Assembly (NCBI GenBank): GCA_965217685.1 | Contig: CBDCIZ010000003.1 | Location: 2,728,001 to 2,792,000, forward strand | Direction: 5' to 3' | Length of the DNA: 64,000 nucleotides | Source: Aurantimonas sp965217685 | GTDB lineage: Bacteria > Pseudomonadota > Alphaproteobacteria > Rhizobiales > Rhizobiaceae | Shown: positions 27,736 through 35,691 of the stretch, piece by piece | Layout: the number at the start of each line of letters is the position of its first letter | Position numbering within the stretch: position 1 is the first letter of the stretch | Translations under genes and position numbers: made by a program | Notes under the pieces: model-generated | What the model saw: only the letters and a program-made list of their open reading frames with translations | Told to the model about the DNA's origin: nothing | The model's database searches: none

Positions 27736-27791
27736 CGTTCACTTATCGTTCTTCAAGTTGGCCGTTTTCGCAGCTTCGGGCCGATTGGGCC
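27736..27791 (-). repeat. Right terminal inverted repeat of the Tn3-family element
   Basis: Reverse complement of 23924-23979 with four mismatches. Its outer 49 bp also code for the last residues and stop of the truncated exonuclease. Confidence 0.88.
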
Positions 27792-28507
27792 AAAAGGGCG
27801 TGGCAGTCGTCGACGGCTCGGTGTCCGTTGTGAAAATATCCGCTCTGGCCAACGAGGTAGGAAAGTTTGGTCCCCTCGAAACCAAGACCCGCCCAGTCGA
27901 CTTCCGAGACTGAACAGGCCCACGGCTTGATGTCGAAGTCGGGCGCGAATTTCTCGCAAAAGGGTCGGTCAAATCGAGCGTTGTGGGCAATGACCAGATC
28001 GGCTGGCTCGATGAACCGGACGACGGCGTCGATATCGATCTTTTGGCCTTCCACAATTTCAGCGGTGATGCCGGTGATCCGGGAGATTTCGGCGGAGATC
28101 GTCACGCTCGGTTCCTGCAGCGCCGAGAAGACCCCGATGACGTCGCGGATGCCGGTGTCGTCATAGGTGAAGGCGACCATGCCGAGTTCGATGATCTCGT
28201 CCTTCGTATGATCAAGCCCGGTCGTTTCGGTATCGAGGATCACGCCGATTTTGTGCGTCCCGACGACAGGTAAGCCGCTGACGGGGCGCGGCTGAAGCTT
28301 TCGCAGGACGCGGTAGTTTCCGCTTTCCTCGAGCTGCTGTGCCATCTCTTCCATGGTAAGCGGCGCTGGCGCAGAAGGAGCCGGGCGATCGCCAACCGTG
28401 TGACCCAGCCTACTGGTGCGCGCCGTCGTTTCGCTGGCGTTGCCCATTTGTTTGGGTTCGCCAGCGAAGAGGTCGTCTTGGATTGGTTTGGCGGAAAGGC
28501 CGTTCAT
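27743..28507 (-). pseudogene. DEDDh 3'-5' exonuclease (DnaQ-like), 3'-truncated by the Tn3 end
   Basis: A 254-residue product. Start ATG 28507 has AAGGGAG just upstream. Exonuclease residues are intact: Asp92 and Glu94 (LDTETTGLD), Asp180 (HNARFD), His229 and Asp234 (HRAVDDCHAL). Residues from about 240 on (AQSARSCENGQLEER) are coded by the transposon repeat, so the normal C-terminal region, usually 60 or more residues in this family, has been lost. The catalytic core might still be active. Lies 180 bp downstream of dinB on the same strand, a pairing that suggests DNA repair. Confidence 0.8.
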
Positions 28508-28687
28508 CGGCTCCCTTCGGCGTTGGTGGAGATCGGCACCGACCGCTGCTTGCTCATCGAGATCATAGCAGGGCCGGACTGGAAGTCCCAAGCCTGCGGT
28601 CTTCGAATGGATCGATGGGCCGTCTGGTTTCCTGCGTCTTGCCGCGAACCGTCATAGATTGCCTCGGTCGCTCTGAGCGGAGTGACC

Positions 28688-29827
28688 TCAAATGGGGAGG
28701 GCGAGCTGGCCGCTTGGTGCGCGACCTTCTTCGGAAGTTCCGAGTGACGACAGCGAGACACCGAGAAGCCTTACGCCCTTCTCGACGGGAAGCAGCGGCT
28801 CTAAAAGCTTGAGGCTTATCCGTTCGAGTTCCTGGCGTGATGTGATCGGCTCGGCGACAGACCTGCTGCGGGTGATCTGCTGGAAATCTGAAAACTTTAG
28901 CTTGAGCGTCGCCGTGCGGCCGAGATTGCCGCGCGCTTCGCAATGTCGCCAGACCTTGTCGAGGATTGGCTGGAGAGCTTCGCGCATTTCTTCGAAACTG
29001 AAGAGATCGGCCGAGAAGGTGTTTTCGGCGCCGATTGATTTGCGGACACGATTGGCCCGCACTGGACGCTCATCGATGCCGCGCGAGATCCAGAAATAGT
29101 AGGGTCCGGCCTTGCCGAAACGCTCCTTGAGGAAATCCAGCGATCGTTCGCGGAGATCTCGGCCGGTTTGGATTCCCATCTCATCCATCTTGGCTGCGGT
29201 CACCGGCCCAATTCCATGGAACCGGCCGACCGGCAACTCCTCGACGAAGTTCGAGCCCATGCCAGGGGTGACGACGAACAGCCCATCGGGCTTTCGGTGG
29301 TCGGAGGCAAGCTTGGCGAGAAATTTGTTGTAGGAAACACCGGCTGAGGCGGTGAGGTCGGTTACCTCGCGTATCCTGGCCCGGATTGCCGCGGCGATCG
29401 CCGTTGCGGACACGATGTTCTGCAGATTCACAGTGACGTCGAGATAGGCCTCGTCCAGGGAGAGGGGCTCGATAATCGGCGTGTGCTCCGCGAAGATCGC
29501 CCGTATCTCCCCTGAAATCTCCTTGTAGACCTCGAAGCGAGGCTTCACGAAGATAAGGTCGGGGCACTGGCGCTTGGCGGTGACCGACGGCATGGCGGAG
29601 CGAACGCCATATTGCCGCGCTTCGTAGCTTGCGGCCGCCACCACACCGCGTTCGCGCGATCCGCCGACGGCGACGGGCTTGCCGCGCAAGGAGGGGTCGT
29701 CGCGCTGTTCGACTGATGCGAAAAAGGCGTCCATGTCGATGTGGATAATTTTGCGCTGAGGCGAGGGCGGTTCGGCACCGGATGGCTCGTTCGTCTGCCC
29801 TTCATACCCAACTTTGTCAGTTGTCAC
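28688..29827 (-). CDS. dinB: Y-family DNA polymerase IV
   Basis: A 379-residue translesion polymerase. Catalytic motifs are IHIDMDAFFASVE and the SLDEAYLDVT box; YEARQYGVRSAMPS is the fingers motif. The little-finger domain follows residue 240. The C-terminus is QLALPI, a good beta-clamp-binding motif, so it should be recruited to replication forks. Start is GTG 29827. I found no convincing alphaproteobacterial LexA box (GTTC-N7-GTTC) upstream. Confidence 0.93.
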   Translation of the reverse strand: MTTDKVGYEGQTNEPSGAEPPSPQRKIIHIDMDAFFASVEQRDDPSLRGKPVAVGGSRERGVVAAASYEARQYGVRSAMPSVTAKRQCPDLIFVKPRFEVYKEISGEIRAIFAEHTPIIEPLSLDEAYLDVTVNLQNIVSATAIAAAIRARIREVTDLTASAGVSYNKFLAKLASDHRKPDGLFVVTPGMGSNFVEELPVGRFHGIGPVTAAKMDEMGIQTGRDLRERSLDFLKERFGKAGPYYFWISRGIDERPVRANRVRKSIGAENTFSADLFSFEEMREALQPILDKVWRHCEARGNLGRTATLKLKFSDFQQITRSRSVAEPITSRQELERISLKLLEPLLPVEKGVRLLGVSLSSLGTSEEGRAPSGQLALPI

Positions 29828-30116
29828 CGTTCAGCGTTTCCATCTTTGCCATTTGTAAAAAACCGATTGTCTTTGCCCGTTTCCAAAACTAACCCGAGTG
29901 TCTCAATGCCCGAGCATCTGCGCCGAAAAGGTTGCGCGGAAAGTCGCAGGCAATCGGTCGGTTCTTCGGCATGATTGCAATATCCTCAACTCGCCTAAGA
30001 TGCCGATATCGCTTTCAGGTTTCAGGCGATCTCGTGACCATAAAGCGCGGGTTTGAACATGTGCCCAAGCCGGCATTGAAGAACAGCGGCGCATTTGCTC
30101 AACGTCGGCGGCGGCC
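29828..30116. other. Divergent intergenic region between dinB and the toxin-antitoxin pair
   Basis: No gene is supported. It must hold the dinB promoter (minus strand). The promoter for the plus-strand pair is given separately. Confidence 0.5.
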
Positions 30117-30145
30117 TTGTGAGGGTCCTCATTTGAGCCTAGTAT
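30117..30145 (+). promoter_or_regulatory. Predicted promoter of the Xre/RES operon
   Basis: TTGTGA, a 17-nt spacer and TAGTAT, about 28 bp before the antitoxin ATG. The tandem AGTATC-AGTATC that follows, and the CCTCA...TGAGG dyad around it, could be the antitoxin's own operator. Prediction from consensus only. Confidence 0.4.
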
Positions 30146-30172
30146 CAGTATCAACTGAGGCAGAGGTTCAGC

Positions 30173-30604
30173 ATGCTCGCATTTGCCGACATCGAAAGCG
30201 TTTTGGGTCTGACCGATTCAGAAGCTGTGGCGCGTACACCTTTCGAACTTATCATGCGCATCGAAAACGGCCTGCCTCTTGGGGCACTCGATCGCGTTTC
30301 GCAGCTTCTGGCGCCAAGCGACTCGCAGTTCAAGTACCGACTGGTCCCTAAAGCGACTTATGGCCGTCGCAAAGAAAAACGTCGTTTGTCGTCGGACGAA
30401 GGCGCGCGGCTGACTCGCGTGGCGCGGTTGTGGGGTTTGGCGCTGGAAGTATGGCAGAGCGAAGATGAAGCGCGCGAATTTCTGTTCCGCTCCCATCCCA
30501 TGCTCGAGGACAAGCGGCCGATCGACGTCGTCATTCAGAGCGAAATTGGCGCCGAGCTGGCAGTCGATATCCTTGAGCGCTTGAAGTACGGCACCGCTGC
30601 GTGA
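30173..30604 (+). CDS. Xre/MbcA/ParS-type antitoxin (DUF2384)
   Basis: A 143-residue antitoxin: an N-terminal Xre-like helical part (ending around LLAPSDSQ) and a C-terminal toxin-binding domain with ARLTRVARLWGLALEVW and HPMLEDKRPIDVV, the family signature. It neutralises the RES toxin coded next to it and should repress its own promoter. The toxin GTG overlaps its stop by 4 bp (GTGA). Confidence 0.9.
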   Translation: MLAFADIESVLGLTDSEAVARTPFELIMRIENGLPLGALDRVSQLLAPSDSQFKYRLVPKATYGRRKEKRRLSSDEGARLTRVARLWGLALEVWQSEDEAREFLFRSHPMLEDKRPIDVVIQSEIGAELAVDILERLKYGTAA

Positions 30605-31083
30605 GCGCACAGACGCTTGACCGTACAATGTCGAGTTTCAGGATCGGCGATCCGTCTGGCACCTATCCGATCTTCGATGCAACCGGCTCAACCATTGCCC
30701 CCGGCCGCTGGAACACGCCGGGCAGCCCGGTCATCTACACCAGCGAGGTCTATTCGACAGCGCTTCTTGAAAAGCTCGTCCACGGCAGCGGTCGCTTGCC
30801 GCCGAACCAGCACTACGTTCGCGTCACCTTACCGAAAGGCCTTTCCTATGAGGTCTTGTCGGCACCTGCGGTGCCTGGTTGGGATGCCATACCGCCCGTC
30901 GTGAGCAAAACCTTTGGTGAACGCTGGTGCGCGCAAAGACGCAGCGCGATTTTGCTGGTGCCCAGCGTCGTGGCGCGGCTTGATCGAAACGTCCTGATCA
31001 ACCCTGCCCATCCCGAATTCAGCGCGATCGAGGCCAGCCTCCACGCGCCGGTCTACTGGGACCGGCGTCTGTTCGGATCGTGA
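30601..31083 (+). CDS. RES-domain toxin
   Basis: A 160-residue RES toxin. Family members degrade NAD+ and stop growth. The three name-giving residues are present: Arg in FRIGDP, Glu in TALLEKLVHG and Ser in SAILLVPSVV, along with GRWNTPGSPVIYTSE. The GTG start overlaps the antitoxin stop, so it is made only after its antidote. This is a type II stabilising or stress module in the accessory region. Confidence 0.92.
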   Translation: MSAQTLDRTMSSFRIGDPSGTYPIFDATGSTIAPGRWNTPGSPVIYTSEVYSTALLEKLVHGSGRLPPNQHYVRVTLPKGLSYEVLSAPAVPGWDAIPPVVSKTFGERWCAQRRSAILLVPSVVARLDRNVLINPAHPEFSAIEASLHAPVYWDRRLFGS

Positions 31084-31461
31084 CGGCCAAGTTCATCCCC
31101 CAACACGATTTCCTTCGGCAGACGGTGTTTAGGGACCAAAAACCGGGCCGCCAGACCGTCCGCAGGGAGCTTTTTTGGGCCGCCTGCTGACGGTCCTCGT
31201 CTGAGCTGTAAGAACACGGGAAACTGCCGGTTTTGATCTGGCCGAGATCTGCAGGATCGTATTCCATTTTACTGCAAACCACTCGCGAAGGCACTCTCGA
31301 TTTCGTCCGAAGGCGCCAAAGCATCCAAGAACGTCAAACATGCGTATCATTGCTCCGCTACCTATCTAGGATTGCGGGAATGGAAAACCGCACGCTGGAG
31401 GACGTTCATCAGTCCATCGTTTCTTTGTCATGGCAGCTTTGCATTGCGGCTTTACCAGTCT
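31084..31461. other. Intergenic region before the ABC importer operon
   Basis: No supported gene. It contains a short direct repeat (GGGCCGCC, about 31144 and 31177) and probably the promoter of the operon starting at 31492. A longer frame overlapping the importer start lacks protein-like features. Confidence 0.45.
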
Positions 31462-31483
31462 CTGAATTCCGAGATCAATTCAG
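31462..31483. promoter_or_regulatory. Inverted repeat at the ribosome site of the importer operon
   Basis: A perfect 7-bp dyad CTGAATT / AATTCAG with an 8-nt spacer, ending inside the CAGGGG ribosome site of the substrate-binding protein. It could be an operator or a small RNA hairpin that limits translation. Confidence 0.35.
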
Positions 31484-31491
31484 GGGTAGAC

Positions 31492-33060
31492 ATGATTTCC
31501 CGCACACTCACGGCTTTGCTGACCGCCGGGCTTGTTGCCCTGGGCGGCGTAGCGCCCGCAAATGCGCAGACCGACAATCGTCCGAAAATCGTGATAGCCG
31601 TTGCCGACAACCCTCCGACGCTCGAGCCCGCCAAGGAGCTCTCCAATGTCGGAACGCGCATCACCTATTCCGTTTTCGACACGTTGATCCGCCGCGATTT
31701 CCTATCGACGGGGGGTGGCGGAGGATCGAAGCTCGTACCGTCGCTCGCCACGAGCTGGAAGCGGATCAATGACACGACGCTGGAAGTGAAATTGCGCGAA
31801 GGCGTGAAATTCCAGAACGGCGCCGACTTCACGGCGGACGACGTTGTCTTCACCTTTTCGCCGGAGCGATTGATCGGCAAGGATTCGTCGCTGCCCCAGG
31901 GCCGCGCCTATTTCGGCGTGCTCGACAAGGTCGAGAAGATCGACGACTACGCCGTACGCTTTGTCACCAAGGCGCCGGACCCGCTACTCGAACAGCGCCT
32001 CGCATCCTGGGCGTCGTGGATCGTCAACAAGCGGGACTGGTTGGAAAAGGCCAAGGGAAAGGGCTTCGCGCAGTTCCCGGTCGGCACCGGCCCCTTCATG
32101 CTGGAAGATTACCGCGCAGACCAGTACGTCAAGCTCAAGGCCTTTGAAGGCTATTGGGGCGGAAAGCCGACGGCCGCGACCGTTACCTTCAAGAAGGTGC
32201 CGGAACCTGCTGCGCGAATCGCCGGCCTCGTTAGCGGTGAGTTCGACATCATCACCAATGTCGCGCCGGACCAGATCGCCCAGATCGATTCTTATGGCGA
32301 CGTCGAGACCCGCAGCGTCGTCCTCGCGAACTCGCATGTTCTCGTCTACAACACCCACAATGCGGTGCTGAAGGACAAGCGTGTGCGCCAGGCGATGAAC
32401 CTCGCCATCGACCGCAAGCTGCTCGTCGACGCGCTGTGGGACGGCAAGGCAGTCGTACCGAACGGCCACCAGTATCCCGAATACGGGGACATGTACCAGG
32501 CTGACCGTCCAGGCTTCGAATACAATCCGGAGAAGGCCAAGAAGCTTCTGAAGGAGGCTGGCTACAAGGGCGAGCCGATCGTCTATTCCACCGAGCCGCA
32601 ATACTATCTTAACGCTCTTCCTGCGGCTCAGGCGATTCTGGAGATGTGGAAAGCCGTCGGGATCAACGCCAAGCTCAACGTGATGGAAGACGTCGACTCC
32701 CTCCCGAACGACGAGCTGATGGTGCGCAACTGGTCGAACTCTACCCGCTACCCCGACCCGGTCGGCGGCCTTTGGAACACTTGGGGTCCCTTCGGCTCGG
32801 CCCAAAAGACTTGGCAGAGTTGGGCACCCAAAGAATTCAACGAAGTTGGCCACGAACTTGAGACGACGCTTGACCACGGCACACGCTACAAACTTGCGGT
32901 AAAGCTCATGGACCTCTGGGAAGACGATGCGCCGGGGACCATTCTCTACCAGCCGCTCGAGACCTACGGCGTGCGCAAGACCCTGAAATGGCAGCCCTAT
33001 ACCTTCTACTATATGGACCTGCGCCCCTATAACCTGAAGGACGAGGCACACGGCTCGTGA
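31492..33060 (+). CDS. ABC importer substrate-binding protein, family 5 (peptide/nickel type)
   Basis: A 522-residue periplasmic binding protein. The ATG at 31492 follows AGGGG by 6-7 nt and gives a signal peptide ending ANAQT. The family 5 core is clear: PPTLEPAKELS, a long lobe with GTGPFMLEDY and RQAMNLAIDRK. Family members bind peptides, nickel, sugars or other solutes. First gene of a seven-gene operon; its stop overlaps the next GTG (GTGA). The phosphodiesterases in the operon hint at a phosphodiester ligand (inference). Confidence 0.9.
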   Translation: MISRTLTALLTAGLVALGGVAPANAQTDNRPKIVIAVADNPPTLEPAKELSNVGTRITYSVFDTLIRRDFLSTGGGGGSKLVPSLATSWKRINDTTLEVKLREGVKFQNGADFTADDVVFTFSPERLIGKDSSLPQGRAYFGVLDKVEKIDDYAVRFVTKAPDPLLEQRLASWASWIVNKRDWLEKAKGKGFAQFPVGTGPFMLEDYRADQYVKLKAFEGYWGGKPTAATVTFKKVPEPAARIAGLVSGEFDIITNVAPDQIAQIDSYGDVETRSVVLANSHVLVYNTHNAVLKDKRVRQAMNLAIDRKLLVDALWDGKAVVPNGHQYPEYGDMYQADRPGFEYNPEKAKKLLKEAGYKGEPIVYSTEPQYYLNALPAAQAILEMWKAVGINAKLNVMEDVDSLPNDELMVRNWSNSTRYPDPVGGLWNTWGPFGSAQKTWQSWAPKEFNEVGHELETTLDHGTRYKLAVKLMDLWEDDAPGTILYQPLETYGVRKTLKWQPYTFYYMDLRPYNLKDEAHGS

Positions 33061-34106
33061 CGCCGTCCCTCCTCGAAAAGCGAGGCGTCGGCTTTGCCGG
33101 CGCTTTGCCTCTCCATGCTGCGGCCGATGCCGCTGATGCGCCCCGCGTTCAGCCGGTCCTCTCGATCGACGGGCTGACAGTCGGCACCGACATAGTAAAC
33201 CTGGTTATCGATGTTTCCCTGGAGGTCGCGCCCGGCGAGACGCTCTGCCTCGTCGGCGAGAGTGGCTGTGGCAAGAGCCTGATCTGCCTTGCGGCCATGG
33301 GCCTTCTGACCGAGCCGGTCCGGCTGACCGCCGGCAGTGTCACCCTGCAAGGGCGGGAATTGACCAGCTTGGACGAGAAGCACCTCCGCCAAATCCGTGG
33401 TGGTGAAATGGCAATGATTTTCCAGGATCCAGCCGCCTCGCTCAATCCCGTGCAGCGGGTTGGCCGGCAGGTTGCAGAAGCGCTCGTTGTCCACGAGGGC
33501 CTCTCAATGCGTGTGGCGATGTGCCAGGCGGTCGAACTTCTCGATCGGGTCGGCATTGAAGATTCTGCAAGCCGCGCCTTGGCCTATCCGCATCAACTCT
33601 CCGGCGGCATGTGCCAGCGGGTGATGATCGCCATGGCGTTGGCCTGTCGACCCCAGTTGATTGTCGCCGACGAGGCGACGACAGCGCTGGACGTGACCAC
33701 CCAGGCCCAGATTTTGAAGCTGATGAAGACGCTGCAGCAAGAGACCGGGACGGCGATGATCTTCGTCACCCATGATCTCAGCGTGGTCGCCGAGATCGCC
33801 GATCGCGTCGCTGTGATGTATTCCGGCCGCATTGTCGAGACCGGCCTCGTCGACGACATCTTCGAACATCCCGGCCACCCGTATACCCTGGGATTGATGG
33901 ACTGCCGTCTGCATGCGCTGTCGGCGACAAACAATCGGCTCGCGGCGATCGCAGGAACCGTGCCGCGACCATCAGCGCGCCCGATCGGGTGCGCCTTCCG
34001 CACCCGCTGTCCGAAAGCCGTCGATCGCTGCGAAATCCTTCCGCAGCCGCAAGGCTTCGTAACCAACCAAAGAGTCGCCTGTCACTTTCCCGGACCCGCG
34101 CATTGA
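33057..34106 (+). CDS. ABC importer ATPase, DppD-like
   Basis: A 349-residue ATPase. Walker A is GESGCGKS (67-74), the signature is LSGGMCQRV near 181, and Walker B is LIVADEATTALD. The C-terminal oligopeptide-type extension (HPYTLGLMDC...) includes the Cys-rich RTRCPKAVDRCE stretch, which in DppD-like ATPases can bind an iron-sulfur cluster. About 30 extra residues precede the usual start, made mostly of Ala. Start GTG overlaps the upstream stop; its stop shares one base with the next ATG. Confidence 0.9.
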   Translation: MTPSLLEKRGVGFAGALPLHAAADAADAPRVQPVLSIDGLTVGTDIVNLVIDVSLEVAPGETLCLVGESGCGKSLICLAAMGLLTEPVRLTAGSVTLQGRELTSLDEKHLRQIRGGEMAMIFQDPAASLNPVQRVGRQVAEALVVHEGLSMRVAMCQAVELLDRVGIEDSASRALAYPHQLSGGMCQRVMIAMALACRPQLIVADEATTALDVTTQAQILKLMKTLQQETGTAMIFVTHDLSVVAEIADRVAVMYSGRIVETGLVDDIFEHPGHPYTLGLMDCRLHALSATNNRLAAIAGTVPRPSARPIGCAFRTRCPKAVDRCEILPQPQGFVTNQRVACHFPGPAH

Positions 34107-34933
34107 TGACCGCGGCACTCGAACTTCGCGATGTCAGCCGACACTACCACGGCAAAGGTAGCTGGTTTCGCAAAGGCGAACCGGTGCGTGCCGTCGACGG
34201 CGTCGACATTGAGCTTGGCGCGGGTGAAACCCTCGGCATTGTCGGCGAAAGCGGCAGCGGCAAGTCGACGCTTGGCCGCATCGCCGCCGGGATCGAGGCG
34301 CCGAGCGGCGGCCGGGTAGCGTTTCGCGGCGCGCCCTATGCCGCCATCGGTTCGGCTCTCTGGCGACGCCAGCGTCGCAACGTTCAGGTCGTCTTCCAGA
34401 ACCCGTCGCAGGCCCTCGATCCAAGGCTGTCCATCGCCTCCCAGGTTCGCGAGGCGATGGTGGCCCATAGCATCGAGGCTGACGGCAGCACAGTCGAGGC
34501 GATGCTGACGCGCGTCGGTCTTGCCGGCCTTGGAAGTCGTTTCCCGCACCAGCTCTCCGGCGGTCAACTGCAGCGCGCGGTGATCGCTCGGGCGCTGGCT
34601 CTGTCGCCGGACGCGATCGTCTGCGACGAGGCGGTGAGCGCGCTCGACGTCTCCGTCCAGGCGCAGATCCTGAACCTCCTGCAGGACCTCCAGGCCGAAT
34701 TCGGTGTCGCCTATCTGTTCATTTCCCATGATCTCGGCGTCGTCCGCCATGTCAGCCATCGTATCGCGGTGATGCGGCACGGGCGGATCGTCGAGACCGG
34801 CGCTGCGACCCGTGTCTTCGCACAGCCGCAAGATCCCTACACGCGGTCGCTCATCGCCGCCCTGCCGGCAGTGTCGCCTTCCGCCCGCCGGGCGCGGGAT
34901 GCCGGCATTCGTGTCCAGCTCTCGAAAGTCTGA
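34106..34933 (+). CDS. ABC importer ATPase, DppF-like
   Basis: The second ATPase, 275 residues: Walker A GESGSGKST, signature LSGGQLQRA, Walker B VCDEAVSALD. Start at ATG 34106 shares the last base of the previous stop; the open frame further upstream is a shadow inside that gene. It lacks the full C-terminal Cys region of DppF, ending soon after the PYTRSLIAALP stretch. Pairs with the DppD-like ATPase on the two permeases at 37112-38940. Confidence 0.9.
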   Translation: MTAALELRDVSRHYHGKGSWFRKGEPVRAVDGVDIELGAGETLGIVGESGSGKSTLGRIAAGIEAPSGGRVAFRGAPYAAIGSALWRRQRRNVQVVFQNPSQALDPRLSIASQVREAMVAHSIEADGSTVEAMLTRVGLAGLGSRFPHQLSGGQLQRAVIARALALSPDAIVCDEAVSALDVSVQAQILNLLQDLQAEFGVAYLFISHDLGVVRHVSHRIAVMRHGRIVETGAATRVFAQPQDPYTRSLIAALPAVSPSARRARDAGIRVQLSKV

Positions 34934-34935
34934 CG

Positions 34936-35691
34936 ATGTCTCAGTCCGATCGGACGTTGCTTTCGCCCTCGATTATCGCTCATCGCGGCTTTTCCGCCAG
35001 CCATCGTGAGAACTCGTCGCATGCTTGGCATGCCGCGGTCGAAGCGGGTGCCGACGCCGTCGAAGTTGACATCCGCATGACCTGTGACGGTACCCTCGTC
35101 TGCTGCCACGATGCCGACCTCCGGCGCTTGGTGGAACGGCACGAGGCGATCGCGGACATCGACGCGGCGGATCTTGCCGGCATCCGCGTGGCTGGCGCTT
35201 CCGCCGTGCCGACCCTCAACGAATTGTTCAAAACGCTGCCGTGCGGGCAGCCGATCCTTTTCGACGTTAAGGATGAGCGCCCGGAAACGCTCGACCGGCT
35301 CGTCGCGGTGGCGCTCGGATCGGGTCGCGACGCATTCATCTACGGCCTCCACGCGATCGCGTCGGTCCGCCAAGTCCGGGCACGAACGCCCGCAAGGATC
35401 CTCGGTCTCCTGGCCTTACCTGCGGACGAGGACGCGTTCTTCGCTGCGGGCGGCGATATTCTGCGGCTTTGGGAGAGCGATGCGACGGCTGAACGGATCG
35501 GGGCCGTGGTCAGTCATGGCCACTTGGTCTGGGTTACCACTGGCGACGGCGGGACGGGCCGCAAGGTCGGCGATTTCGACGCCCCCGAACTGCGCCGCAT
35601 GATGGCTGATGGCGTCTCCGGCTTTCTCGTCAACGACCCGCTCGCGGCGCGCAATGCGCTTCTGTCAGCTCTTGAGGAGACGCGCGCGTGA
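34936..35691 (+). CDS. Glycerophosphodiester phosphodiesterase family protein
   Basis: A 251-residue GDPD-fold enzyme that cleaves glycerophosphodiesters into glycerol-3-phosphate and an alcohol. Metal and catalytic residues are visible: His16-Arg17 (IIAHRG), Glu25-Asn26, Glu43 and Asp45 (VEVDIRMT), and His58 (CCHD). No signal peptide, so it acts in the cytosol on imported substrate. Only 2 bp separate it from the upstream ATPase, and its stop overlaps the next GTG. Confidence 0.88.
   Translation: MSQSDRTLLSPSIIAHRGFSASHRENSSHAWHAAVEAGADAVEVDIRMTCDGTLVCCHDADLRRLVERHEAIADIDAADLAGIRVAGASAVPTLNELFKTLPCGQPILFDVKDERPETLDRLVAVALGSGRDAFIYGLHAIASVRQVRARTPARILGLLALPADEDAFFAAGGDILRLWESDATAERIGAVVSHGHLVWVTTGDGGTGRKVGDFDAPELRRMMADGVSGFLVNDPLAARNALLSALEETRA

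Larger units (their letters stand above)
23924..27791. mobile_element. Tn3-family transposon, inactivated
   Basis: A 3.9-kb unit bounded by 56-bp terminal inverted repeats (52 of 56 positions match by hand alignment). It holds a Tn3-type transposase, a serine resolvase and a res-like site, and nothing else. The inner part of each repeat ends in the ACGNTAAG of Tn3-family ends. The genes are convergent, with res beside the right end. Both genes are frameshifted. The flanking 5-mers, AACTC (left) and AAAAG (right), do not match, so no target duplication remains. The left flank is chromosome backbone and the right flank is the interior of an exonuclease gene, so this is not a simple insertion. 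Confidence 0.85.

Noticed and set aside
23919..27796. 5-bp target-site duplication around the Tn3 element
   Set aside because: The flanking 5-mers AACTC and AAAAG do not match in either orientation.
29828..29900. LexA box upstream of dinB
   Set aside because: GTTC occurs but without a second GTTC at the 7-nt spacing used in alphaproteobacteria.
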